Below, piece by piece: positions 32,915-41,571 of a DNA stretch of 64,000 nt. Below the pieces are notes generated by a model that saw only the letters and a list, made by a program, of their open reading frames with translations, was not told where the DNA came from and ran no database searches. This DNA comes from Acidovorax sp. A79 (GTDB lineage Bacteria > Pseudomonadota > Gammaproteobacteria > Burkholderiales > Burkholderiaceae_C): NCBI RefSeq assembly GCF_041154505.1, contig NZ_AP028672.1, positions 5,248,501 to 5,312,500 on the forward strand, written 5' to 3'. Numbering within the stretch: position 1 is the first letter of the stretch; the number at the start of each line of letters is the position of its first letter. A program made the position numbers and the translations under genes.

Positions 32915-33634
32915 TTATGGCGCCGGCCGCCGGGCGCGCTTTGACAGATGGTCTTGCAGTATGTAAGCGGCCGTGGTGAGCAGCGTCCATGCCAGCAGGA
33001 TGTCCCAGAACGCCATGAACAGCCACACGGGCGCCAGCAAGGGGCCTGCGAGTGGGATGACGTAGACCGCGAGGCGGTGCGTCCAGAACCCCGGGGCTGA
33101 CATGCAGGGCGACGAGAAAGGGTCGAACGTGCCCGGCGAGCAGCCCAGGGCACCCAGTACTTCCAGCGCCACCCGGTTGCCGAGGATGGGCGTGCCAAAG
33201 GCCATGCAAAAACCGACAAGGCCGAGCAGCAGTACCCAGAAGGCGGCGCGCGATGCCCACCGCCCGGCATCGGCGCCTGTGATGCCGGGGTAGCGTGTTT
33301 TCCCCCGGTCCGGCAGAGCGGCCGTGCTTGCGGCATTGCGCGCCGCCCGGTGTGTGGCAATGAGCGCAACCATCCACACTGCGATCAGCGCCCAGAAGTT
33401 TTGCAGCAGGACGAAGGGGTAGTCCGAAATGCCGCCGGCCGAGAGAAACGGCGCAAGCCTGAGGCCGAGGGCATTGGGCAGCCAGGCGCAGCTGCGCAGC
33501 GCGGGGTTGGCGTGCGGCTGGCACTGCAGCAGCTCCAGCAGGCGCTCTGCCATCGTGCCGCCCACCATGGCGAAGCAGAGGCAAAAGAGGATCAGCCCCC
33601 ACTGGAGGGCCTTGAAGAGATGCCTGTATGGCAA
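32915..33634 (-). CDS. hypothetical inner-membrane protein, 239 aa
   Basis: Five to six hydrophobic segments are seen, for example LQWGLILFCLCFAMVGGTMA, FVLLQNFWALIAVWMVALIA, AAFWVLLLGLVGFCMAFG and VWLFMAFWDILLAWTLLTTA. Several Cys lie in loops. I do not recognise a family. It is convergent with the LysR gene (74 bases between stops) and lies 84 bases downstream of hpnC on the same strand, so it could be read through from there. Confidence 0.7.
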   Translation of the reverse strand: MPYRHLFKALQWGLILFCLCFAMVGGTMAERLLELLQCQPHANPALRSCAWLPNALGLRLAPFLSAGGISDYPFVLLQNFWALIAVWMVALIATHRAARNAASTAALPDRGKTRYPGITGADAGRWASRAAFWVLLLGLVGFCMAFGTPILGNRVALEVLGALGCSPGTFDPFSSPCMSAPGFWTHRLAVYVIPLAGPLLAPVWLFMAFWDILLAWTLLTTAAYILQDHLSKRARRPAP

Positions 33635-33718
33635 TGGATGCTCCCTCTCCGGTATGGCGATGGTGCGGCTGGCCGCTGTTGCCCGAGTGTGCCCCAGGCT
33701 CCGCCTGCACCGCTGTCC

Positions 33719-34618
33719 CTACATCCGCAGTGCGCGTGCCAGCATCACGCACCAGTCCCAGGCGTGCAGCCGGGGGCGGGTGTGCAGGCTGCCGCCCTGG
33801 AGCCCGTCCACCTTGTCGAGAATGCGCAGGCCGCCTTGCACCACCAGCCGCAGTTCCCAGCCTGCACGGCCGGGCAGACGGTGGACCAGGGGGGCGCCGC
33901 TGCGCATGGTGGCGCGCGCCCAGCGCGCGCAGTTGGTGATCAGGCGGGCGTTTTCGGGTGTGCTTTGCAGTGCCAGCAGTTCGGCCTGGCCGGCGCCGTG
34001 GCCCGCGCAGTCGGCGCGCGGCAGGTAGTGGCGTCCTCGGGGGATGTCCACGCTCAGGTCCTGCCAGAAGTTGATCAGCTGCAGCGCGGTGCAGATGGCA
34101 TCGCTCTCCTGCAGCGCCTTGGCATCCGTCACGCCATACAGATGCAGCAGCAGGCGGCCCACCGGGTTGGCCGAGCGGCGGCAATAGTCCAGCAGCTCGC
34201 TGCGGTCGGCGTAGCCCTCGGCGTCGCGGGTTTTCTCCACGTCCTGCACGAAGGCGCTGAGCAGGTCCTGCAGCAGCGGCAGGGGCAGCTGGTGGCTGCG
34301 CAGCACCCCTTGCAGGGGCAGGAAGACGCCGGCCCAGCGGGGCGACGGGGGCCGGCCCTGGGCGATGGCTTGCAGATCGGCGTGGTATGCGGCCAGGTCC
34401 GCCAGGCGGCTGGCGGCCGGGGCATCGCCTTCGTCCGCGATGTCGTCGGCGGTGCGGGCAAAGCCATAGATGGCTGCGATGGGCTGGCGCAGGCGCGGCG
34501 GGCACAGCAGCGATGCCACGGGGAAATTCTCGTAGTGGGTCACGGGCGGCGCGGCCACCGGGGTGGCCGGCGGCGGCGTGGGGGCGGTCGGAGAAGGGGG
34601 GCTGGATCGGTCGTTCAC
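33719..34618 (-). CDS. hpnC: hydroxysqualene synthase HpnC
   Basis: A 299-aa squalene/phytoene synthase-fold enzyme with GFARTADDIADEGD and LINFWQDLSVDIPRGRHYLP as Asp-rich motifs. It converts presqualene diphosphate to hydroxysqualene, between HpnD and HpnE. The start is uncertain: GTG 34618 is used here, and an in-frame ATG at 34657 has no ribosome-binding site and would sit in the RND promoter. The first 35 residues are Pro/Ala-rich. The gene is divergent from the RND operon. Confidence 0.88.
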   Translation of the reverse strand: MNDRSSPPSPTAPTPPPATPVAAPPVTHYENFPVASLLCPPRLRQPIAAIYGFARTADDIADEGDAPAASRLADLAAYHADLQAIAQGRPPSPRWAGVFLPLQGVLRSHQLPLPLLQDLLSAFVQDVEKTRDAEGYADRSELLDYCRRSANPVGRLLLHLYGVTDAKALQESDAICTALQLINFWQDLSVDIPRGRHYLPRADCAGHGAGQAELLALQSTPENARLITNCARWARATMRSGAPLVHRLPGRAGWELRLVVQGGLRILDKVDGLQGGSLHTRPRLHAWDWCVMLARALRM

Positions 34619-34633
34619 ACCCGGGATTGTCGC

Positions 34634-34662
34634 TTGACAAGGCGGGAGGCTTCTCATAGATT
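34634..34662 (+). promoter_or_regulatory. sigma-70 promoter of the RND efflux operon
   Basis: TTGACA at 34634-34639, a 17-base spacer and TAGATT at 34657-34662 form a near-consensus promoter pointing to the adaptor gene 112 bases away. The operator-like palindrome begins at the -10 element. Confidence 0.75.
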
Positions 34663-34682
34663 ACTAACCGGTCAGTCAGTAA
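34661..34682. promoter_or_regulatory. TetR-type operator-like palindrome
   Basis: The 22-bp site is bounded by TTACT and AGTAA and has the core ACTAACC-GGTCAGT, a 6-of-7 palindrome of the kind bound by TetR/AcrR repressors of efflux pumps. It covers the expected transcription start, so a bound repressor would block the promoter. No TetR gene lies in the window. Confidence 0.6.
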
Positions 34683-34774
34683 TCAGAATAATCTTCGACA
34701 GGGACAAGGAGGCTGGCCCGTGCCTGCGTTTGCCCGCAGCTCCTTGCGGCCCTTTTTTACTCACCGGATTTTCC

Positions 34775-35974
34775 ATGCGCACACCTTCCGCTTCGCGGCC
34801 CTTTCAACGGCATTCCAGGTACCTGCTGGTGCTGGCCACGGCGGCCCTGCTGGCCGCCTGTTCGCGCCCCGCTCCGCCCGAGGAGCCCGTGCGCTCCGTG
34901 AAGCTGCTGACGGTGGGCGTGGGCGCGCTGCAATCGAGCCTGGAGTATTCGGGCGAGGTGCGGGCGCGCGTGGAATCGCGCCTGGGTTTCCGCGTGGCCG
35001 GCAAGATCGTGCAGCGCCAGGCCGAACTGGGCCAGCATGTGCGGGCCGGCCAGGTGCTGGCTCAGCTGGACCCCAAGGACTACCAGCTGGCTGCCGACGC
35101 CGCGCGCGCGCAACTCGCATCGGCGACCACGCAGCGCGATCTGGCGGCCGCCGACTACAAGCGCTACCAGGCCCTGAAGGACCAGAACTTCATCAGCGGC
35201 GCCGAGCTCGAGCGCCGCGATGCCACGCTCAAGGCCGCGCAGGCCACGCTGGACCAGGCCCGCGCGCAGCTGTCGTCGCAGGGCAACCAGGCGGCCTACA
35301 CCACGCTGGTGGCCGACGTGTCGGGCGTGGTGACGGGCATCGATGCCGAACCGGGCCAGGTGGTGTCGGCGGGCACGCCCGTGGTGCGCATCGCGCAGGA
35401 CGGCCCCCGCGACGTGGTGTTCGCGGTGCCGGAAGACAAGGTGGCGCAGATTGCCCAAGGCTCCGAGGTGGCGGTGCGCGGCTGGTCGGGCGGCGCCCCC
35501 CTGGCGGGGCGCGTGCGCGAAGTCGCGGCCAGTGCCGACGCCGCCACCCGCACCTACCAGGTGAAGGTGGCCATCGACAGCGGCGGCGCGCCCGCGCTGG
35601 GCTCCACGGTGTATGTGACGCCCAAGGCGTTGAGCCACGCTGGCATCCAGGCGATCAAGCTGCCCACCAGTGCCTTGCGCCAGGAGGGCCAGTCCACGGC
35701 CGTGTGGGTGTACGACGCGGCCAGCAGCACCGTGAAGTCGCAGGTGGTGCAGATCGCCACGGCCGATGGCAACGAGGCCGTGGTGGCCGCGGGCCTCACG
35801 CCCGGCATGCAGGTGGTGGCCACGGGCGTGCACGTGCTCTCACCCGGGCAGAAGGTGCTGGTTTATCAGCCAAAAGTGGCCTCGGCGCCCGCCGGTAAAG
35901 CGCAAACAGCTATAAATTCAGTAGCAAATCCTGCCGCCGCTGCTGTGGCGCCCGCGGCTTCCACTGCCAACTGA
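34775..35974 (+). CDS. RND efflux periplasmic adaptor (membrane fusion) lipoprotein
   Basis: A 399-aa precursor with a lipoprotein signal (YLLVLATAALLAAC, lipid-bearing Cys29). Then come the barrel-sandwich half-motif LGFRVAGKIVQRQAELGQHV, a coiled-coil hairpin (about residues 105-170), the second lipoyl half TLVADVSGVVTGIDAEPGQV, and beta-barrel and membrane-proximal domains. It bridges the inner-membrane pump and an outer-membrane channel, which is not encoded here. The C-terminal tail (TAINSVANPAAAAVAPAA) is partly encoded by a piece of the dispersed repeat. The pump gene follows 8 bases later. Confidence 0.92.
   Translation: MRTPSASRPFQRHSRYLLVLATAALLAACSRPAPPEEPVRSVKLLTVGVGALQSSLEYSGEVRARVESRLGFRVAGKIVQRQAELGQHVRAGQVLAQLDPKDYQLAADAARAQLASATTQRDLAAADYKRYQALKDQNFISGAELERRDATLKAAQATLDQARAQLSSQGNQAAYTTLVADVSGVVTGIDAEPGQVVSAGTPVVRIAQDGPRDVVFAVPEDKVAQIAQGSEVAVRGWSGGAPLAGRVREVAASADAATRTYQVKVAIDSGGAPALGSTVYVTPKALSHAGIQAIKLPTSALRQEGQSTAVWVYDAASSTVKSQVVQIATADGNEAVVAAGLTPGMQVVATGVHVLSPGQKVLVYQPKVASAPAGKAQTAINSVANPAAAAVAPAASTAN
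35906..35928 (+). repeat. fragment of the dispersed repeat inside the adaptor gene (copy D)
   Basis: ACAGCTATAAATTCAGTAGC matches the AGCTATAAA...TAGC arm of the repeat. It is in frame in the last 25 codons of the adaptor gene, where the protein is low-complexity. Confidence 0.5.
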
Positions 35975-35982
35975 GGCCGGCC

Positions 35983-38900
35983 ATGACGCAAGTACAACCC
36001 AAAGAGGGGTTCAACCTCTCCAAGTGGGCGCTCGACCATCCTGCCCTCACGCGCTATCTGATGGTGGTGCTGATGCTGCTGGGCTTCGCGGCCTACTTCC
36101 AGCTCGGGCAGGACGAAGACCCGCCGTTCACCTTCCGTGCCATGGTGGTGCGCACCTACTGGCCCGGCGCCACGGCGCAGCAGGTGGCCGAGCAGGTCAC
36201 CGACAAGATCGAGCGCACCCTGCAGGAAGTGCCCTATGCGGACAAGATCCGCAGCTACTCCAAGCCGGGCGAGTCGCAGATCATCTTCCAGATCAAGGAC
36301 TCCTCCAAGGGCAGCGAGGTGGCCAACGTCTGGTACAGCGTGCGCAAGAAGGTGGGCGACATGCGCTACACCCTGCCGCAGGGCATCCAGGGGCCGTTCT
36401 TCAACGACGACTTCGGTGATGTGTACGGCGTGATCTACGCGCTGGAGTCCGAGGGCTTCAGCTATGCCGAACTCAAACAGTTCGCCGACGACGCGCGCCA
36501 GCAGCTGCTGCGCGTGCCTGACGTGGCCAAGGTCGAACTCTTCGGCGTGCAGGACGAGAAGCTCTTCATCGAAATCTCGCAAAAGCGCCTGTCGCAGCTG
36601 GGCCTGGACATGAACCAGGTGCTGGCCCAGCTGGGCCAGCAGAATGCGGTGGAAAGCGCGGGCGCCATCCAGACGCCGCAGGACCAAGTGCAGGTGCGCG
36701 TGCAAGGGCAGTTCAATGCCGTCGAAGACCTGGGCGCCATGCCGATCCGCGGGCCGTCGGGCGCGCAGCTGCGTCTCTCGGACATCGCCGAGGTCAAGCG
36801 CGGCTATGTGGACCCGGCCTCTGTGAAGGTGCGCCACCAGGGGCAGGAAGTGATCGCGCTCGGGGTGTCCATGGCCAAGGGCGGGGACATCATCGCGCTG
36901 GGCAAGGCACTGCACACGGCCACCGACCGCATTGGCAGCACCCTCCCGGCGGGCGTCAGGCTCGTCAACGTGCAGGACCAGCCCAAGGCCGTGGCGACCT
37001 CGGTGAACGAGTTCGTCAAGGTGCTGATCGAGGCGGTGGTCATCGTGCTGGCGGTGAGCTTCATCGCGCTGGGTTTCCACAGGCGCCCCGGCAAGAATCC
37101 GCTGTGGAAGCGCTGGTACATCGACCCGCGCCCCGGCCTGGTCGTGGGCATCACCATCCCGATGGTGCTGGCCGTGACCTTCCTGGCCATGTGGTACTGG
37201 AGCATCGGCCTGCACAAGATTTCGCTGGGCTCGCTCATCATCGCGCTGGGCCTGCTGGTGGACGACGCGATCATCGCGGTCGAGATGATGGTGCTCAAGC
37301 TCGAGGAGGGCTACGACAAGGTGCGTGCCGCCACCTTCGCCTACGAGATCACGGCCATGCCCATGCTCACGGGCACGCTGATCACGGCGGCGGGTTTCCT
37401 GCCCATCGGCCTGGCCAAGTCCACCACGGGCGAATACACGTTCGCGATCTTTGCCGTGACGGTGATCGCGCTGGTGCTCAGCTGGATCGTGTCGGTGTAC
37501 TTCGTGCCGTACCTGGGCACGCTGCTGCTCAAGGTGCCGCCCCACGTGCTGGCCGCGCAGGCCAGCCAAGGCATCACGGACGATCCCCACGAGGTGTTTG
37601 ACAGCCCGTTCTACCGCACCTTCCGCCGCCTGGTGGACTGGTGCGTGCAGCACCGCTGGCTCACCATCGGCGCCACGGTGCTCACCTTCGCGCTGGGCAT
37701 CGCCGGCATGGGCAAGGTGCAGCAGCAGTTCTTCCCGGATTCGAGCCGCCCGGAGATCCTGGTGGACATCTGGTTCCCCGAGGGCACCTCGTTCGCGGGC
37801 AACGAAGAAGTCACCAAGCGGGTGGAGCAGCGCCTGCTCTCCGAGCATGGGGTCAGCTCCGTGAGCACCTGGGTGGGGTCGGGCGTGCCGCGCTTTTACC
37901 TGCCGCTGGACCAGGTGTTCCCGCAAAGCAATGTGTCGCAGTTCATCGTGCTGCCGCAGGACCTGAAGGTGCGCGAATCGCTGCGCGTGAAATTGCCGGC
38001 GCTGCTGGCGCAGGAGTTTCCGGAGGTGCGCGGCCGGGTGAAGCTGCTGCCCAACGGGCCGCCCGTGCCGTACCCCGTGCAGTTCCGCGTGGTGGGCCCC
38101 GATCCGCTGGTGCTGCGTGAGCGCGCGGACGAGGTGAAAGCCCAGCTGCGCCAGAACCCCGACATGCGCGGCGTGAACGACAACTGGAACGAGTCCGTGA
38201 AGGTGCTGCGCCTGGAAGTGGACCAGGCCAAGGCGCGCGCCCTGGGCGTGACCAGCCAGTCCATCGCCCAGGCCTCCAAGACCATCCTGTCGGGCACGCA
38301 GGTGGGCCAGTTCCGCGAGGGCGACAAGCTCATCGACATCCTGCTGCGCCAGCCGCAGGAGGAGCGCAACGCGATCACCGACATCGCCAATGCCTATCTG
38401 CCCACGGCGTCGGGCAAGTCGATTCCGCTCACGCAGATCGCCAAGCCGGTGTTCACCTGGGAGCCGGGCGTGATGTGGCGCGAGAACCGCGACTACGCCA
38501 TCACCGTGCAGGGCGACGTGACCGAGGGCCTGCAGGGCGCGACGGTGACGGCGGCGTTGCTGCCTGCCCTCAAGGAGATCGAGGCGAAGTGGCGTGCCGC
38601 GGGGCAGGCCGGCTACCGCATCGAGGTGGCGGGTGCCGTGGAGGAAAGCTCCAAGGGCTCGGCATCGATCGCGGCGGGCATTCCGGTCATGCTGTTCATC
38701 ACCTTCACCTTGCTCATGCTGCAACTGCACAGCTTCAGCCGCGCGATGCTGGTGTTCCTGACCGGGCCGCTCGGGCTGGCGGGCGTGGCGGCGGCCTTGC
38801 TGCTGCTCAACCGCCCCTTCGGCTTCGTGGCACTGCTCGGCGTGATCGCGCTCATGGGCATGATCCAGCGCAACTCGGTAATCCTGATCGACCAGATCGA

Positions 38901-39165
38901 GCAGGACCGCGCGCGGGGCGTGCCGGCGTGGGATGCGATCGTCGAATCCGCCGTGCGCCGCCTGCGCCCCATCGTGCTCACGGCCGCGGCCGCGGTGCTG
39001 GCCATGATCCCGCTGTCGCGCAGCGTGTTCTGGGGGCCGATGGCCGTGGCCATCATGGGCGGGCTGGTGGTGGCCACCGTGCTCACGCTGCTGGCGCTGC
39101 CCGCGATGTATGCTGCCTGGTTCCGTGTCAAAAGGCCGGCGCCGGAGGTCCTTGGAGGGGTTTGA
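35983..39165 (+). CDS. RND-family efflux pump, inner-membrane subunit
   Basis: A 1,060-aa AcrB-type proton-driven exporter with an N-terminal helix (TRYLMVVLMLLGFAAYFQLG), two large periplasmic loops and two six-helix bundles. The proton relay Asp pair of TM4 is intact (Asp427-Asp428 in GLLVDDAIIAVEMM). The short lipoprotein adaptor and text such as YWPGATAQQVAEQVTDKIE resemble the two-gene pumps of the heavy-metal/multidrug group rather than AcrAB itself. Substrate not predictable. A terminator-like hairpin follows 50 bases after the stop. Confidence 0.93.
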   Translation: MTQVQPKEGFNLSKWALDHPALTRYLMVVLMLLGFAAYFQLGQDEDPPFTFRAMVVRTYWPGATAQQVAEQVTDKIERTLQEVPYADKIRSYSKPGESQIIFQIKDSSKGSEVANVWYSVRKKVGDMRYTLPQGIQGPFFNDDFGDVYGVIYALESEGFSYAELKQFADDARQQLLRVPDVAKVELFGVQDEKLFIEISQKRLSQLGLDMNQVLAQLGQQNAVESAGAIQTPQDQVQVRVQGQFNAVEDLGAMPIRGPSGAQLRLSDIAEVKRGYVDPASVKVRHQGQEVIALGVSMAKGGDIIALGKALHTATDRIGSTLPAGVRLVNVQDQPKAVATSVNEFVKVLIEAVVIVLAVSFIALGFHRRPGKNPLWKRWYIDPRPGLVVGITIPMVLAVTFLAMWYWSIGLHKISLGSLIIALGLLVDDAIIAVEMMVLKLEEGYDKVRAATFAYEITAMPMLTGTLITAAGFLPIGLAKSTTGEYTFAIFAVTVIALVLSWIVSVYFVPYLGTLLLKVPPHVLAAQASQGITDDPHEVFDSPFYRTFRRLVDWCVQHRWLTIGATVLTFALGIAGMGKVQQQFFPDSSRPEILVDIWFPEGTSFAGNEEVTKRVEQRLLSEHGVSSVSTWVGSGVPRFYLPLDQVFPQSNVSQFIVLPQDLKVRESLRVKLPALLAQEFPEVRGRVKLLPNGPPVPYPVQFRVVGPDPLVLRERADEVKAQLRQNPDMRGVNDNWNESVKVLRLEVDQAKARALGVTSQSIAQASKTILSGTQVGQFREGDKLIDILLRQPQEERNAITDIANAYLPTASGKSIPLTQIAKPVFTWEPGVMWRENRDYAITVQGDVTEGLQGATVTAALLPALKEIEAKWRAAGQAGYRIEVAGAVEESSKGSASIAAGIPVMLFITFTLLMLQLHSFSRAMLVFLTGPLGLAGVAAALLLLNRPFGFVALLGVIALMGMIQRNSVILIDQIEQDRARGVPAWDAIVESAVRRLRPIVLTAAAAVLAMIPLSRSVFWGPMAVAIMGGLVVATVLTLLALPAMYAAWFRVKRPAPEVLGGV

Positions 39166-39214
39166 TTCCCACCCTGCCCGCATCAGGGTAAAATAGAAGG
39201 TTGACCGATTTCAC

Positions 39215-39250
39215 ACAGGCGGCAGTTCGTGCCGCCTGTTTGTTTGTTGT
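39215..39250 (+). terminator. rho-independent terminator after the RND operon
   Basis: ACAGGCGGCA and TGCCGCCTGT form a 10-bp stem with a GTTCG loop, followed by TTTGTTTGTT. It separates the RND operon from tRNA-Leu, which starts 7 bases later. Confidence 0.75.
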
Positions 39251-39256
39251 AGAACC

Positions 39257-39343
39257 GCGCGGGTGGCGAAATTGGTAGACGCACCAGGTTTAGGTCCTGA
39301 CGCCAGCAATGGTGTGGGGGTTCGAGTCCCCCCCCGCGCACCA
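39257..39343 (+). tRNA. tRNA-Leu (UAG anticodon)
   Basis: An 87-base class II tRNA. The acceptor stem GCGCGGG pairs with CCCGCGC, followed by A and an encoded CCA. The D-arm (GGCGAAATTGGTAGACGC), the anticodon loop TTTAGGT with TAG, a variable arm and the T-arm (GGGGGTTCGAGTCCCCC) are present. The outermost anticodon-stem pair is a C-A mismatch. It closely resembles E. coli tRNA-Leu(UAG). tig begins 75 bases downstream. Confidence 0.95.
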
Positions 39344-39418
39344 CCCATGTGAGACTTTGCGGAACACGGCGCCGCTGCGCTGCAGCCAGCACGATCCACA
39401 TTCATAAGAGGAATAGCC

Positions 39419-40732
39419 ATGGCCGTTACTGTTGAAACCCTTGAGAAGCTCGAGCGCAAGATCACGCTGAGCGTGCCCGTCACCCTGATCCAGTCCGAAG
39501 TCGACACGCGCTTGAAGCGCCTGGCCCGCACGGTCAAGATGGACGGTTTCCGTCCCGGCAAGGTGCCCATGAACGTGGTGGCCCAGCGCTACGGCTACTC
39601 GGTGCAGTACGAAGTGCTCAACGACAAGGTCGGTGAAGCCTTCGCCGTGGCCGCCAACGAAGCCAACCTGCGTGTCGCCGGCCAGCCCCGCATCTCCGAG
39701 AAGGACGGCGCTCCCGAGGGCCAGATGACCTTCGACGCCATCTTCGAAGTGTTCCCCGAAGTCAAGATCGCCGATCTGGCGGACGCGGAAGTCGAAAAGC
39801 TGTCGGCCGAAGTGACCGATGCGGCCATCGACAAGACCATCGACATCCTGCGCAAGCAGCGCCGCAGCTTTGCGCAGCGCGCGCTCGAAGCCGCCGCGCA
39901 AGACGGCGACCGCGTGACGGTCGACTTCGAAGGCAAGATCGACGGCGAGCCCTTTGAAGGCGGCAAGGCCGAAGACTTCCAGTTCCTGGTCGGCGAAGGC
40001 CAGATGCTCAAGGAGTTCGAGGAAGCCGTGCGCGGCATGAAGTCGGGCGAAAGCAAGACCTTCCCCCTGGCATTCCCTGCGGAATACCACGGCAAGGACG
40101 TGGCCGGCAAGACGGCGGACTTCCTCGTCACGGTCAAGAAGATCGAAGCGGCCCACCTGCCCGAAGTGAATGACGCCCTGGCCAAGTCGCTGGGCATCGC
40201 CGATGGTTCCGTGGAAGGCCTGCGCGCCGACATCAAGAAGAACCTGGAGCGCGAAGTCAAGTTCCGCCTGCTGGCCCGCAACAAGCAGGCCGTGATGGAC
40301 GCTCTCGTGTCCAAGGCCGAACTGGACCTGCCCAATTCCAGCGTGCAGGCTGAAATCGCCCGCCTGCTCGAAGGCGCCCGTGCAGAACTCAAGCAGCGCG
40401 GCATCAAGGACGCCGACAAGGCCGAAATCCCTGAAGACGTGTTCCGTCCCCAGGCAGAGCGCCGCGTGCGCCTGGGCCTGGTGCTGGCCGAACTGGTGCG
40501 TGCCAACGAACTGCAGGCCAAGCCCGAGCAGCTCAAGGCCCACATCGACGAGCTGGCCGCCAGCTATGAGAAGCCCGAGGACGTGGTGCGCTGGTACTTC
40601 GGTGACCGCCAGCGCCTGGCGGAAGTCGAAGCGGTCGTGATCGAGAACAATGTGACCGAATTCGTGCTGGGCAAGGCCAAAGTGGTCGAAAAGTCCGTGT
40701 CGTTCGACGAACTGATGGCCCAACAAGGCTGA
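39419..40732 (+). CDS. tig: trigger factor (ribosome-associated chaperone)
   Basis: A 437-aa chaperone that meets nascent chains at the ribosome exit. The N-terminal domain has the ribosome-docking signature GFRPGKVP. The middle FKBP-type prolyl isomerase domain begins near [20 protein letters not shown] and includes [15 protein letters not shown]. The C-terminal helical domain (from about residue 250) forms the substrate cradle. It is first in the conserved order tig-clpP-clpX-lon. Confidence 0.97.
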   Translation: MAVTVETLEKLERKITLSVPVTLIQSEVDTRLKRLARTVKMDGFRPGKVPMNVVAQRYGYSVQYEVLNDKVGEAFAVAANEANLRVAGQPRISEKDGAPEGQMTFDAIFEVFPEVKIADLADAEVEKLSAEVTDAAIDKTIDILRKQRRSFAQRALEAAAQDGDRVTVDFEGKIDGEPFEGGKAEDFQFLVGEGQMLKEFEEAVRGMKSGESKTFPLAFPAEYHGKDVAGKTADFLVTVKKIEAAHLPEVNDALAKSLGIADGSVEGLRADIKKNLEREVKFRLLARNKQAVMDALVSKAELDLPNSSVQAEIARLLEGARAELKQRGIKDADKAEIPEDVFRPQAERRVRLGLVLAELVRANELQAKPEQLKAHIDELAASYEKPEDVVRWYFGDRQRLAEVEAVVIENNVTEFVLGKAKVVEKSVSFDELMAQQG

Positions 40733-40791
40733 TAGGCCTGGCCGGGCGGCTTGTCGGTTACCGAACTGCCCGGTTGTTGCCGACACATACA

Positions 40792-40819
40792 GGGGCTTGT
40801 GCTTTCGTGCACAAGCCCC
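40792..40819 (+). terminator. strong hairpin between tig and clpP
   Basis: GGGGCTTGTGC and GCACAAGCCCC form a perfect 11-bp stem around TTTCGT. The following AATTCATTT is only weakly T-rich, so it may end tig transcription partially and let some polymerase into clpP. A weaker GGCCGGGC/GCCCGG pair lies just before it. Confidence 0.55.
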
Positions 40820-40860
40820 AATTCATTTCTGGGTACAGTACCTGCTTGTCTGGAGAAAAC

Positions 40861-41469
40861 ATGAGCGCATTGGAAACACAAGGCCTGGGCATGGTCCCCA
40901 TGGTCATCGAGCAGTCGGGCCGTGGCGAACGGTCCTATGACATCTACTCGCGCCTGCTCAAGGAGCGTGTGATTTTTCTGGTGGGGCCGGTCAACGACCA
41001 GACCGCCAATCTCGTGGTGGCGCAGCTGCTGTTCCTGGAGAGCGAAAACCCCGACAAGGACATTTCGTTCTACATCAACTCCCCGGGCGGTTCGGTGAGC
41101 GCCGGCATGGCGATCTTCGACACCATGAATTTCGTCAAGCCCGATGTGTCGACCCTGTGCACGGGCATGGCGGCCAGCATGGGTGCCTTCCTGCTGGCGG
41201 CGGGCGCCAAGGGCAAGCGCTTTGCGCTGCCCAACTCGAAAGTCATGATCCACCAGCCGCTGGGCGGCATGCAGGGCCAGGCGACCGAGATCGAGATCCA
41301 TGCGCGCGAGATCCTCAAGACGCGCGAGCAACTGAACAAGATCCTGGCCGAGCGTACGGGCCAGCCGCTGGAGAAGATCCAGCGCGACACCGAGCGCGAC
41401 TATTTCCTGTCGGCCGACGAGTCCAAGGAATACGGCCTGGTCGACCAGGTGATCAGCAAGCGCTCCTGA
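40861..41469 (+). CDS. clpP: ATP-dependent Clp protease proteolytic subunit
   Basis: A 202-aa serine peptidase that forms the double-heptamer chamber served by ClpX. The catalytic triad is Ser106 ([11 protein letters not shown]), His131 (MIHQPLGG) and Asp180 (EYGLVD). The start at ATG 40861 follows a GGAG ribosome-binding site and gives the usual length with a short pro-segment. Confidence 0.97.
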   Translation: MSALETQGLGMVPMVIEQSGRGERSYDIYSRLLKERVIFLVGPVNDQTANLVVAQLLFLESENPDKDISFYINSPGGSVSAGMAIFDTMNFVKPDVSTLCTGMAASMGAFLLAAGAKGKRFALPNSKVMIHQPLGGMQGQATEIEIHAREILKTREQLNKILAERTGQPLEKIQRDTERDYFLSADESKEYGLVDQVISKRS

Positions 41470-41488
41470 TAGCCACAGGGTCGCGCGG

Positions 41489-41524
41489 CGGCGTTTTCCC
41501 TGAGGGAAGACGCCGTTTTTTATT
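41489..41524 (+). terminator. rho-independent terminator after clpP
   Basis: CGGCGTTTTCCC and GGGAAGACGCCG make a 12-bp stem with one G-U pair around TGA, followed by TTTTTTATTT. It is a good terminator between clpP and clpX, so clpX probably has a promoter of its own or depends on read-through. Confidence 0.85.
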
Positions 41525-41571
41525 TGGTTATCATCCCGACAACTTTCCGTAACAAGCAAGGCATTGCCCCC

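Noticed and set aside
35866..39183. A 1.1-kilo-residue open frame antisense to the RND pump
   Set aside because: Same cause: it mirrors the pump gene codon for codon and shows no family motif or start signal.
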